Source: Bacilli bacterium (GTDB lineage: Bacteria > Bacillota_I > Bacilli_A > RFN20 > CAG-826). From it: a DNA stretch of 64,000 nucleotides. Every line of letters begins with the position of its first letter. Positions within the stretch are counted from its first letter, which is position 1. Below, piece by piece: positions 45,266 to 54,210 of the stretch. The DNA lies in assembly GCA_017468925.1 (NCBI GenBank), contig JAFUHI010000002.1:1-64000 (forward strand). The letters run 5' to 3'. The notes below the pieces were generated by a model. The model was not told the origin of the DNA and did no database searches. It saw only the letters and a program-made list of their open reading frames with translations. A program made the position numbers and the translations under genes.

Positions 45266-46402
45266 TTAACCTACGTAGCAATCAAGGAATGCATTTAGAA
45301 GAGGTGCGTAATAGCTTTCCGCGCTTTCATGATTCCATGAGATATAATTTCCGTATTCTGGATATTCCGTTACATCAGAAGAGTTTAAAGCCATATTTTC
45401 GAAATTTGTTTTGACATCATCCCCGACATTTTCAAGGAAGGCTAGCTTATCAAGCCTATCGTCAGAGAAATAGGTTGATGAGACGTAATAACCACCATCC
45501 TCGCCTTTTGAGATGGTATCGTTAAAGACAACCATTCCATCTAATATTGAGCGGCCAGGTATTTCTCTATCGATTCCTGGATCAACGTGATGGAAGGCAG
45601 GCACATAGCCATTATCAAATCCAAAATCGGTGTTGTATTTGTTGCTTAAACCATATTTGTCTTTGAAGTTTTGCCACACCTCGGTGTTAAGATTCCCATC
45701 TTCATCGACTGGGCGAGATATTGGATCGTCGCAATCGTATAGATATAAGACGCCTTCATGGTCTTTCTTTGCCCAATCCTTGAAGGAGTGGCGGCCGATA
45801 TAAGAGCAATCGCCGCAGCTTTTTCTCATCCAGCCAATCGTGAATTTTTCATTCCCTGCATATAAAGCATTTAGTTGTGTGTTGCTTACATAAAGCGTTT
45901 TCCCTGGTTTTATTCTTTCATCCATCCAGCTGGAGAATTTCTCATATTCAACTGCCCAAGGGTCATCATCGCCGTTTCTTGTCTTGCTATATTTAAGAGC
46001 GCCGTTTTCAAATATTCCAATTGTTTGGTCACTAGAAGATATATTAAGCCCAAATCTTGAGGCGCCTTCTCCAAATTCAGTGTAACTTATCGCATATATA
46101 AGAAGATTATTCTTTTTCATATATGAAAGAATATTTGGCCTAAAGGAATTAATCCAACAGCCACACGTATCGTTCTTTTTATAAACAAGCAATACGAAAT
46201 CAGTTTCGTTAGAGATTAAAGAAGTCAATTCAGCATGATCAATCAAATCAAAGTGAGCGTTCTCGCTCTCTAATGTCTCATCATATAACCTTCCGTATTC
46301 AATCGTTATTGGAGAGGTTGAATTAGTTGGATTATCGCAAGAAGAGACAATAGACAACATACTAGAGACCAATAAGGGGAATAAGAAGTGTTTTTTGTTC
46401 AT
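45266..46402 (-). CDS. Lipoprotein with two thioredoxin-like halves (378 aa)
   Basis: The lipobox is VSSC (Cys22). The first half (about 55-170) looks like a thioredoxin fold with 'DFVLLVYKKNDTCGCW', a CxC pair in place of CxxC; the second (about 190-260) has 'WMRKSCGDCSYIG', a true CxxC. It may therefore act in thiol-disulfide exchange outside the membrane. The start at 46402 is chosen because TACAAT lies 9 bases upstream on the minus strand and the signal peptide begins there. It is convergent with the FtsX permease gene, their stops 1 base apart. Confidence 0.6.
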   Translation of the reverse strand: MNKKHFLFPLLVSSMLSIVSSCDNPTNSTSPITIEYGRLYDETLESENAHFDLIDHAELTSLISNETDFVLLVYKKNDTCGCWINSFRPNILSYMKKNNLLIYAISYTEFGEGASRFGLNISSSDQTIGIFENGALKYSKTRNGDDDPWAVEYEKFSSWMDERIKPGKTLYVSNTQLNALYAGNEKFTIGWMRKSCGDCSYIGRHSFKDWAKKDHEGVLYLYDCDDPISRPVDEDGNLNTEVWQNFKDKYGLSNKYNTDFGFDNGYVPAFHHVDPGIDREIPGRSILDGMVVFNDTISKGEDGGYYVSSTYFSDDRLDKLAFLENVGDDVKTNFENMALNSSDVTEYPEYGNYISWNHESAESYYAPLLNAFLDCYVG

Positions 46403-46411
46403 AATGCGGAT

Positions 46412-46417
46412 ATTGTA
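46412..46417 (-). promoter_or_regulatory. -10 box of a probably leaderless gene (thioredoxin-like lipoprotein)
   Basis: TACAAT (minus strand) is followed by 9 bases and the ATG at 46402. TTTTAA lies 17 bases upstream as a weak -35. Confidence 0.45.
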
Positions 46418-46460
46418 GCACAACAAAAATCCTTTTAAAAAGCCTTATAGTTTTCGTGCA

Positions 46461-46502
46461 GAAAAAACACGTAAAAAATCGATGAAAAAACACGTAAAAA
46501 AT
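46461..46502. repeat. Tandem 19-bp direct repeat in the spacer before potA
   Basis: GAAAAAACACGTAAAAAAT occurs perfectly at 46461-46479 and 46484-46502, 23 bp apart, with looser copies around ACTACGTAATAAAT (46546-46560 region) and AAAACGTAAAG (46566-46576 region). The 340-base gap 46403-46742 is otherwise AT-rich with no gene that I can support. Confidence 0.55.
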
Positions 46503-46742
46503 TCGAATGAAAATCAAAATTTTATAATTAATAAAAAAACTACGTAATAAATAAATAAAATTATAAAACGTAAAGAATATTTAACCATCAAAAAGCCCTT
46601 TCAAAAACCTCATCAAAAAAATGTTGTTGAATTTCACCTCATTTTAATCGATTATTTTTGTCGTTAAATTCCGACTCTAATAAAGCGGGAGGAGACATTC
46701 GTTACTGATTCAATTTCTGGCAAAGAACTGGAGGTTATTGGG

Positions 46743-48263
46743 ATGGAATCTTCTAACACTATTATCAGTCTGGTGAACGTGACAAAAGTCTTTGAAGATG
46801 GAGCGACTGCGGTCGATTCTTTTAATTTAGACATCAAAAAAGGCGAATTCGTCACAATCCTAGGCCCATCGGGTTGCGGCAAATCGACAACCCTCCGCAT
46901 GATTGCTGGGTTCGATATACCGACCAGCGGGCAGATCCTCATCAACGGTGAGGAAATCACTAACCTGCCACCAAACAAAAGACCTGTTAATACGGTCTTC
47001 CAACGTTATGCGTTATTCCCGCATTTAGATGTCTATGATAACGTAGCATTCGGATTAAAAATCAAGAAAGTACCGGTCAAAACCACCAATAAGAATGGCG
47101 AAGAAGTGGTAAAGATGAGACATCTTTCACCAAAAGAGATTGACCAGAAGGTCGCGAAAGCTTTAGCAATCGTCGATATGGATGAGATGGAAGATAGAGA
47201 CGTCTCCACCTTATCAGGCGGTCAACAGCAACGTGTCGCTATCGCTAGAGCCTTGGTAATGGACCCAGAAGTATTGCTTCTAGATGAGCCATTATCCGCT
47301 TTAGACCACAAATTAAGACTTGATATGCAAGTTGAATTGAAGCAAATGCATAAAAAGTTAGGCATCACCTTCATTTATGTCACTCACGACCAAGAAGAAG
47401 CTCTTTCGATGTCTGATAAGATTGTCGTCATGAAAAGAGGCGCTATTCAGCAAGTCGGCACCCCAGAAGAGATATATAACGAGCCAATAAATGCCTATGT
47501 CGCCGACTTCATCGGTGAAAGCAACATTTATAGCGGCACCATGTCAAGCAAGCTGCATGTGCGTTTCCTAGGAAAGACATGGGAGTGCGTCGACGATTTC
47601 GCTCTCAATGAGAAAGTCGATATCATGATTCGCCCAGAAGACGTCATCCTCGGTCCAGAAGGCAAAGGCGTCGTTGATGGAGTGATCGATAGCAAGGTCT
47701 TCAAAGGCGAAGATTATTCTTTCATCATAAAGGTAGGCAAAGCAGAAGTCCTCTGCCGCGATAAAAAGAATAGGGAAGTCGGCGATAAAGTTTCTATCTC
47801 CGTCGACCCCGAGAATCTCCAAATCATGCATAAAGAAATGATGGAGAATCAATGGACTGATTGCTATATAAATGATAAGAACCAGGTCGTCATCGGAGAT
47901 GATGTTTTCGAAGCCGATGTGACCAAATTATTGAAAGATGGATTCATCGATGATGATGGATATTTAACAAGCAAGGCCGGCAAACGTTACGACTTAAAAG
48001 ATGCTGGTGTAATTGTAGAATGTTCATTCGATGATATCATCATCTCAGATAACCTAGAAGAAGGCATAACAACTGGAAAAATCGTTTCTTCAGTCTGGAT
48101 TGGCGACCATTATCAAGACATCATCAGAACCGACGATGATGAAGACTTTGTGGTCAATACTCCATACACTTGGATGGAGAACGATGTCGTATCGATAAAC
48201 ATCAATAAAGAATCATTGCGTCTTACTTTGAAGAAGGGGTTAGACAACTATGCAATCGACTAA
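46743..48263 (+). CDS. potA: Spermidine/putrescine ABC ATPase, extended form (506 aa)
   Basis: Walker A is GPSGCGKST (about 38-46), the signature is LSGGQQQRVAIARA, and Walker B is VLLLDEPLSALD. The region between Walker A and the signature carries an insertion of about 20 residues, as in mycoplasma PotA. A TOBE domain (about 260-360) is followed by about 140 extra residues, the last 60 of which resemble a second TOBE-like strand set ('GKIVSSVWIGDHYQDIIR'). Ordinary PotA is about 370 residues. GGAGG precedes the ATG. It overlaps potB by 14 bases. Confidence 0.93.
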   Translation: MESSNTIISLVNVTKVFEDGATAVDSFNLDIKKGEFVTILGPSGCGKSTTLRMIAGFDIPTSGQILINGEEITNLPPNKRPVNTVFQRYALFPHLDVYDNVAFGLKIKKVPVKTTNKNGEEVVKMRHLSPKEIDQKVAKALAIVDMDEMEDRDVSTLSGGQQQRVAIARALVMDPEVLLLDEPLSALDHKLRLDMQVELKQMHKKLGITFIYVTHDQEEALSMSDKIVVMKRGAIQQVGTPEEIYNEPINAYVADFIGESNIYSGTMSSKLHVRFLGKTWECVDDFALNEKVDIMIRPEDVILGPEGKGVVDGVIDSKVFKGEDYSFIIKVGKAEVLCRDKKNREVGDKVSISVDPENLQIMHKEMMENQWTDCYINDKNQVVIGDDVFEADVTKLLKDGFIDDDGYLTSKAGKRYDLKDAGVIVECSFDDIIISDNLEEGITTGKIVSSVWIGDHYQDIIRTDDDEDFVVNTPYTWMENDVVSININKESLRLTLKKGLDNYAID

Positions 48264-49092
48264 GAAAAAAGGGCTCAAGCGTTTCTTCTCATTTAAGAGG
48301 AAATACCTTGCTATCCCTTATAGCGTCTTTCTGGCGTTATTCGTCATAGTCCCTATTCTCATTATCCTTGTCTACGCTTTCACAGACACCTTGGATGATG
48401 GGACACTTATTTTCTCCTTCAAGGCTTTGACCTCTTTCTTTACTTCACCAAGCAAAATCAACGTTTTGGTTGTTTCCTTATTCATTGGTATTCTTAACAC
48501 TCTTATATGTTTGCTTATTGGTTATCCGCTTGCCTATTTGCTCGCGAATAATAAATACAATAAGAATAAGATCTTGGTCATGTTATTCGTCATGCCGATG
48601 TGGATTAATTTCGTCTTAAGGACAGGTGCGACTAGAGATGTTCTCTCTTTCCTTGGAATCAACGGAGGCAACCATCCATATCTCGCAACAATGATAGGTA
48701 TGGTTTATAACTACCTTCCATTCACCATCTTGCCTTTATATACGACGATGCTTAAGCTCGACAAGAGCCAAATTGAAGCGGCTAGAGACTTAGGATGCAA
48801 CCCAGTGCAAACATTCACGAAAAGCATCTTGCCCCAAAGCATCCCTGGAATTGTCTCAGCAGCAGAGATGGTATTTATGCCTACTATTTCTTCCTATGTT
48901 ATCTCGGATACATTATCGGAAGGAAAAGTCACATTATTTGGCAACATCATATATTTAAATTTCTCTCAATCGCAATGGAACGAAGGATCATTTATGGCGT
49001 TCGTCATGTTGATACTGGTGGGCATTACGATGCTTATTTCTAAGAAATTCGATAAAGGGGAGGCGCGCATTTCCGCGAATAATTTATGGTAA
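48250..49092 (+). CDS. potB: Spermidine/putrescine ABC permease PotB (280 aa)
   Basis: It has six transmembrane helices and the EAA loop 'EAARDLGCNPVQTFTKSILPQSIPG' (about 177-201), full length for PotB. It overlaps potA by 14 bases and potC by 7, so the four pot genes are translated in step. It forms the polyamine channel with PotC. Confidence 0.93.
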   Translation: MQSTKKKGLKRFFSFKRKYLAIPYSVFLALFVIVPILIILVYAFTDTLDDGTLIFSFKALTSFFTSPSKINVLVVSLFIGILNTLICLLIGYPLAYLLANNKYNKNKILVMLFVMPMWINFVLRTGATRDVLSFLGINGGNHPYLATMIGMVYNYLPFTILPLYTTMLKLDKSQIEAARDLGCNPVQTFTKSILPQSIPGIVSAAEMVFMPTISSYVISDTLSEGKVTLFGNIIYLNFSQSQWNEGSFMAFVMLILVGITMLISKKFDKGEARISANNLW

Positions 49093-50006
49093 ATCAAGAA
49101 AATGAATTATTGCTAACTAGCCCTTCCGAGAAGAAAGCTAGATTCAAAAGGAAAAGGGATAAGGTCATTGCCCAATTCATCATTTGGACAATCCTCATCG
49201 TCATGTATATCCCCATCCTTGTCCTTATCGCCTATTCTTTCACAACCGCGGATAACATCGGAACCTGGACTGGGTTCAGCTTCGATTTATACGCTAGACT
49301 ATTCACCAGCAAGACCGGAAACGAGATTATGGTGGCGTTAGGGAACACCTTGCTCCTTGCTTTAGCCTCATCTCTTATCTCAGTTATATTAGGCACAACC
49401 GGTGCGATTGGCGCTTTCTATTCGAAAAAGAGAACCAGAACCGCTATAGAGTCGGTTACCCAGATTCCTGTCGTTAACGCCGAGATCGTTATTGCCATGT
49501 CATTAACAGTCATGTTTGTGTTCGTTGGAAGCTATCTCTTTGGCGGCGCTAATGTCTTTAGTTTCTGGACTCTTTTAGCGGGTCATGTGATATTATCGCT
49601 CCCATTTGTCTATCTATCCGTTAAACCAAAGCTTCAGCAGATGGATCCAGCTTTATATGAGGCTGCTTTGGATTTGGGTTGTACCCAAAGAAGCGCCTTA
49701 TTCAAAGTGGTGGTGCCAGAGATTATGCCTGGCATCCTCTCCGGATTCTTATTATCAATCACCTTATCTCTCGATGACTTCATAGTCACTGCCTTCACTA
49801 GAGGCTCTGGATTATTGTCTGGAGAAAAAACCATCGAGACATTATCGACCTTGGTCCAAGCCAAGATCAAAAAAGGCCCAATCCCTCCGGAGATGAGAGC
49901 CTTAACCACCTTCATCTTAATCGCTGTTTTCTTGATTGTTTTAGGCATCACTATCTATAACAACAAAGCTGCGAAGAAAAACAAAGTAAGAAAGGGGAGA
50001 GAATAA
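49086..50006 (+). CDS. potC: Spermidine/putrescine ABC permease PotC (306 aa)
   Basis: It has six transmembrane helices and the EAA loop 'YEAALDLGCTQRSALFKVVVPEIMPG', plus the family's 'SLDDFIVTAFTRG' motif. It is slightly long at the N-terminus, with a charged lead of about 28 residues. Its stop shares one base with the potD start. Confidence 0.93.
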   Translation: MVNQENELLLTSPSEKKARFKRKRDKVIAQFIIWTILIVMYIPILVLIAYSFTTADNIGTWTGFSFDLYARLFTSKTGNEIMVALGNTLLLALASSLISVILGTTGAIGAFYSKKRTRTAIESVTQIPVVNAEIVIAMSLTVMFVFVGSYLFGGANVFSFWTLLAGHVILSLPFVYLSVKPKLQQMDPALYEAALDLGCTQRSALFKVVVPEIMPGILSGFLLSITLSLDDFIVTAFTRGSGLLSGEKTIETLSTLVQAKIKKGPIPPEMRALTTFILIAVFLIVLGITIYNNKAAKKNKVRKGRE

Positions 50007-51958
50007 TGAAAAGAAACGCCAAACATTTAATTCTATTAGCTTCGGCTTCGATGCTTCTCCCTTTGATGAGCGGCTGCCAAAGCTCATCCGCAGGAGATGT
50101 GATATATCTCCGTGTCTTGAATAGCGACGACTATATCGGAGATGATTTGGGCGAAGATGGGCTTGAGCCATTCTGGGAAAGCGAATATAGCGGCTTTTCT
50201 AGTGTCTTAGACGCTTTCGAGGCCTATGAAAAAGAAGTCAATAACAAAGAAGTCCGTATAATCTATGAGACTTTTGACACCAATGAGACAATGCTTTCTT
50301 CATTGAAGACCGGCAAGTCTACATATGATTTAGTCTGTCCTTCTGACTACGCCATCCAAAAGATGATGAGCACAGGCATGTTGGAGCCTTTCTCAAAAGA
50401 GAACACCCCGACATATGACACTTATGTATCTAGATATTTAAAGAGTCAAATGGAAGGGATAACTGCCACGATAGGAGATGGAAGCGAAGACCTTCATCCA
50501 ATCGACGAATACGCCAAAGGATATATGTGGGGGACGTTAGGTGTTCTCTATAATCCTGCCAAAGTCGCTGCCGATAAAGGCTTAAGCGAAGATGAGGTCA
50601 AATGGGATATGTCTGAATGGACTTCCTTGTGGGATGAAAAATACCATGGGGAGATGTCTATCAAGGATTCCATGAGGGACACATACTCCGTCGGAATCAT
50701 GGGCCTATTCGATGAAGAATTGAGGAAAATCATTGCAGATTCCGGCTGTTTTGATGAAGACTTCAACCTTCTTGAAGGCAAATTCGATGAGGCAATGGAG
50801 AAATACAATCCTCTTTTAAGCGAGATATTCAACCGCTGCGATGAGGAGAACGTCAAGAAGGTCGAAGATATATTGTTAAAACTAAAAGGTAACGTCTTCG
50901 GCTTTGAGGTTGACTCTGGAAAAGACGATATCGTCAAAGGCTTGGTCGGAATGAATCTAGCCTGGAGTGGAGACGCCGTATATTCGCTAGATAGAGGCGA
51001 TAATGAAGGCAATCAAGAGATTTTCTATGCCATCCCAAAGACTGGAGGAAACATCTGGTTTGATGGCTGGTGCATGCCAAAAAGCGATTCGCTTCATAAA
51101 GAAGAGGCTGAGGAATTCGTTGATTTCTTATCCAACCCAGCCATTGCTTCCGCTAATATGAGCGCAGTAGGCTATTCCTCCTTCGTCGCCGGAGATTATG
51201 TCCTTGATCTTGTTAGAGATTGGTACGATCCTCGTTCCTATGAGATGTACGTTTATCACGATGCGTCTAATGATCCTGGATGCACCTGGGAAGATAGCGA
51301 TTTCGTATATGATGAAGAAGGCGAAAGAGTCCTGAAAGACGGGACTGGAATCCATGAAGATGGAGATGATTATGGCGACATCGATATGAGCAAAACCATC
51401 GAAATCGATGGAGAAGAAGTTGGCTCATCCTATGAAAGAGCGGTTATCGTTAACGAAAACGAAGAGATTGTGTCTCTATCGTGGGAAGAATACCAGACTT
51501 ACTACAATGAGAATATCGCCGAAAGTGAGGATGATTATCTTGAATGGAAGACAGTCAATCTCACCTATATGTTCGATGGCACTTTGGAAGAGGATTTGCC
51601 TGACACTTTGGGCGATACCCCAGAAACCAACCCATATCTATTCTATGATGATGTAACTGAGACCATCGAAAACCCATATGAAGATGATGGAAGGACAATT
51701 GAAGCGGGAAGACAATTCTTCGCCCAATATCCGCCTGAGGATCTAATCCCGAAACTCGCCATCATGAAAGATTATGGCACCAACAACAAATACGTCTTGA
51801 CCATGTGGGAGAACGTTAAGAGCAACAATCTTCCTATCTGGGGCGTGGTGGTATTTGGAATAATATTAGCCGCTGCCTTAGCCTTGGGCGGAAGTGCATT
51901 CTTCGCAAGATACGCGATAAAGAAGCAAAGAAAAGCCCGCAAAGGCGAAAGCAAATAG
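50006..51958 (+). CDS. potD: Spermidine/putrescine-binding lipoprotein PotD, doubly anchored and extended (650 aa)
   Basis: The lipobox is MSGC (Cys24). The binding-protein core shows 'YDLVCPSDYAIQKMM' and 'MNLAWSGDAVYS', both typical of PotD. It departs from the usual roughly 350 residues in three ways: a very acidic insert (about 415-560), a rejoined C-terminal piece ending 'ILAAALALGGSAFFARYAI' as a transmembrane helix (about 612-635), and a basic tail. It would be tied to the membrane at both ends. It is the last gene of potABCD and is followed by a terminator. Confidence 0.92.
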   Translation: MKRNAKHLILLASASMLLPLMSGCQSSSAGDVIYLRVLNSDDYIGDDLGEDGLEPFWESEYSGFSSVLDAFEAYEKEVNNKEVRIIYETFDTNETMLSSLKTGKSTYDLVCPSDYAIQKMMSTGMLEPFSKENTPTYDTYVSRYLKSQMEGITATIGDGSEDLHPIDEYAKGYMWGTLGVLYNPAKVAADKGLSEDEVKWDMSEWTSLWDEKYHGEMSIKDSMRDTYSVGIMGLFDEELRKIIADSGCFDEDFNLLEGKFDEAMEKYNPLLSEIFNRCDEENVKKVEDILLKLKGNVFGFEVDSGKDDIVKGLVGMNLAWSGDAVYSLDRGDNEGNQEIFYAIPKTGGNIWFDGWCMPKSDSLHKEEAEEFVDFLSNPAIASANMSAVGYSSFVAGDYVLDLVRDWYDPRSYEMYVYHDASNDPGCTWEDSDFVYDEEGERVLKDGTGIHEDGDDYGDIDMSKTIEIDGEEVGSSYERAVIVNENEEIVSLSWEEYQTYYNENIAESEDDYLEWKTVNLTYMFDGTLEEDLPDTLGDTPETNPYLFYDDVTETIENPYEDDGRTIEAGRQFFAQYPPEDLIPKLAIMKDYGTNNKYVLTMWENVKSNNLPIWGVVVFGIILAAALALGGSAFFARYAIKKQRKARKGESK

Positions 51959-51965
51959 CAAAATT

Positions 51966-51996
51966 AGCCTTCATCTTATGATGGGGGCTTTTTTGT
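51966..51996 (+). terminator. Terminator of the potABCD operon
   Basis: AGCCTTCATC (51966-51975) pairs over 10 bp with GATGGGGGCT (51980-51989) and is followed by TTTTTTG. Confidence 0.85.
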
Positions 51997-52034
51997 TTGT
52001 GTTATTTTGCTTCAGGTGTTATACTTTGTTTCGC

Positions 52035-52108
52035 GCTTCCATAGCCAAGTGGTAAGGCCGGAGACTGCAAATCTCCTACCGGCGGTTCGAGTCCGTCTGG
52101 AAGCTCCA
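52035..52108 (+). tRNA. tRNA-Cys(GCA)
   Basis: A full cloverleaf: acceptor GCTTCCA (52035-52041) with TGGAAGC (52098-52104), anticodon stem GGAGA/TCTCC around CTGCAAA, a T-arm with GGTTCGAGTCC, and an encoded CCA at 52106-52108. Confidence 0.96.
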
Positions 52109-52121
52109 TCTAAGTTCTTAG

Positions 52122-52153
52122 TCCTTGATACAATTCGTATTGAGGATTTTTTG
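52122..52153 (+). terminator. Terminator after tRNA-Cys
   Basis: TCCTTGATAC (52122-52131) pairs with GTATTGAGGA (52137-52146, two weak positions) and is followed by six T residues. Between here and 52466 I see only a short open stretch (about 52190-52321, stop at the end, no start) that may be another remnant. Confidence 0.7.
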
Positions 52154-52466
52154 TATCAAAATTATTGTCTGATGATACAACAAAAAATCACAAAAGCGAT
52201 CCCTTTACACGAACACGGATATTTATTGCGATGGTAAATTGTTAGGGATAACAATTAACTTGAAGCCTTATTTAGAAAATAATCGTTTCATGTTAGATGG
52301 AAAGAAGAATTACATAAAGTGATTCTTTCTTTTATAAGATTGCAATTTCCTTTGACATTTCTAGGAATTTACTATGGACAATCATGGGAAACGAGATTGG
52401 ACAATCGTGGTAATTTGCTTGAAAACTATTATTAATAGGGATACCATATAGATGAGGATAATTGTT

Positions 52467-53732
52467 ATGAAAGATTATTGGCCAAGATTAATTGAAAAAA
52501 GAATTGAAAGATTATTAAAATCTTCAGGCGCTGTTGCGGTTGAAGGCCCTAAATTTTGTGGAAAGACAACTACTTGTGGCCTATTTTCAAAAAGCAAAAT
52601 AGAACTTATTACTGAAGATATTATTAATATTGTTCGAGCAGATCCAAAACTTGCTTTAGTTGGAGAAAAACCACATCTGATTGATGAATGGCAAACAGTT
52701 CCTCAAATATGGGATTTAGTGAGAAAGCAAGTTAATGACGATGGAGATTTTGGTGAATTCTTATTAACCGGAAGTGCAACCCCTGCTGATACAGATAAAA
52801 TTCATCATTCTGGTGCTGGAAGAATTGCTCCTTTAAAAATGAGACCGATGTCATTATATGAGTCGGGCGATTCAAAAGGCCTTATCTCGCTAGCGGATTT
52901 ATTTGATAAACCAGATTTATCTTTCTTTTATCAAAATGATGATTTTTCACTCAGTGACATGGCTTTTTTAACTTGCCGTGGTGGTTGGCCTATGTCCGTT
53001 ATGAAAAATAGAGAAGTATCTTTAGATGTCACAAAAAACTATTACAACGGACTATTTAATTTTAAAAATAGTGAGAATCCAAAATATAAGAACAAGAATC
53101 CAGATTACTTAAAAATGTTATTAAAGAGTTATGCGCGCAACATTTCTACTGAAGCTGCCTATTCAACTATTTTAAAAGATCTTCAAAATGATGGTCGTAG
53201 TACTATGGATATTAAGACATTCGATTCTTATTTGAATATCGCTGAGGAATTGTTCATTGTTGAAGACATGGAAGCCTGGTGTCCAAATTTAAGAAGCAGC
53301 ACGACTATTAGAACCACTCCAACAAGGCATTTTGTTGATACTTCTATCGCCTGTAGAGCATTAAGCATTTCTCCTAATGATTTGTTGCTTAATGCAAATA
53401 CATTTGGGCTATTTTTTGAAGACTTAGCGGTCAGAGATTTAAGAATATATGCTGAAACATTAGATGGGACTGTTAAACACTATCGAGATAAGAATGGTCT
53501 AGAATGTGATTCTGTCATCCATCTTGAAGATGGTAGATGGGCCCCAATTGAAATAAAACTTGGTGGTGAAGAATTAATTGAAGATGCTGCGAAGAAACTA
53601 AAAGAATTCATGGATAAATTAGATCCTAAATATACTAAGCCTTCATTTATGGCGATTGTGGTGGCAAATGGCACGGCGTTTAGAAGACCTGATGGTATAT
53701 TTGTTATCCCATTAAATCTACTTAAAAACTAA
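52467..53732 (+). CDS. DUF4143-type AAA ATPase (421 aa)
   Basis: An AAA_14 domain with Walker A GPKFCGKTT (27-35) and Walker B 'PHLIDEWQ', sensor-like 'FLLTGSATP', is followed by the DUF4143 region, which has the restriction-like pattern 'FEDLAVRDLRIYA...LECDSVI...WAPIEIKLGG'. These proteins are common in gut bacteria and archaea, often beside mobile DNA, with no proven function. The start at 52467 is chosen over 52452 because GAGG gives an 8-base spacing. Codons end in A or T more often than in the surrounding operons, and decayed genes follow, which suggests transfer. Confidence 0.9.
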   Translation: MKDYWPRLIEKRIERLLKSSGAVAVEGPKFCGKTTTCGLFSKSKIELITEDIINIVRADPKLALVGEKPHLIDEWQTVPQIWDLVRKQVNDDGDFGEFLLTGSATPADTDKIHHSGAGRIAPLKMRPMSLYESGDSKGLISLADLFDKPDLSFFYQNDDFSLSDMAFLTCRGGWPMSVMKNREVSLDVTKNYYNGLFNFKNSENPKYKNKNPDYLKMLLKSYARNISTEAAYSTILKDLQNDGRSTMDIKTFDSYLNIAEELFIVEDMEAWCPNLRSSTTIRTTPTRHFVDTSIACRALSISPNDLLLNANTFGLFFEDLAVRDLRIYAETLDGTVKHYRDKNGLECDSVIHLEDGRWAPIEIKLGGEELIEDAAKKLKEFMDKLDPKYTKPSFMAIVVANGTAFRRPDGIFVIPLNLLKN

Positions 53733-53777
53733 ACAATACTTTTGCACCAATAAATATAATAAAGGCGTGATACATAG

Positions 53778-53903
53778 ATAGCGCAATTATTAAACATTTC
53801 AGAGCAAACAGCTGCTCGTGACTTAAAACTATTGCTGGAAATTGGTGCCATTAAGAGAAATGGATCAAACAAAACTGGCTATTGGGAGATTATTAATGGC
53901 TAG
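53778..53903 (+). pseudogene. Remnant of a winged-helix C-terminus (AlbA_2/RecG-like ATPase type)
   Basis: A 41-codon frame with no start encodes 'ISEQTAARDLKLLLEIGAIKR' followed by 'GSNKTGYWEII' and a stop. This is the usual C-terminal winged helix of Schlafen/AlbA_2-type or Fic-type proteins. The rest of the gene is missing. Confidence 0.55.
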
Positions 53904-53994
53904 TTCTGAGGATTATCTGAAAAATGTTCCCGACTTACTATGAGAAGTCGATAACATCACTTATAAAAAGATGTTGGGTGAATGAATATCGCAT

Positions 53995-54132
53995 TAGAGT
54001 GGCGTTCCTTTTGGCGGCATCTACGATAACAGAATCCTCATCAAGAAAACCAAATCCCTTGATAGCCGTGGCATTGAGGAGCAAATCCCGCATCCATCTG
54101 CCAAGCCAATGCTATTGGTTGCCGGCGGATAA
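53995..54132 (+). pseudogene. Second unrecognised remnant
   Basis: A short open frame (SGVPFGGIYDNRILIKK... ending LLVAGG) lies between stops, without a start or ribosome site, in the 478-base gap between the DUF4143 gene and the next operon. It reads like real protein but I cannot name it. Confidence 0.25.
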
Positions 54133-54198
54133 TCTTTTAGATCAAATTTGATGTTGACCCAATCAGTGAGCGTGCTTTAAATATATTTTTCGTTTTGC

Positions 54199-54204
54199 TA
54201 TATT
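54199..54204 (+). promoter_or_regulatory. -10 box of the second cassette, probably leaderless
   Basis: TATATT is followed by 6 bases (ATTTCC) and the GTG start at 54211. TTTAAA lies 18 bases upstream as a weak -35. Confidence 0.5.
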
Positions 54205-54210
54205 ATTTCC

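Noticed and set aside
50548..51012. 154-codon minus-strand frame inside potD
   Set aside because: Serine-rich antisense shadow caused by the acidic codons of PotD.
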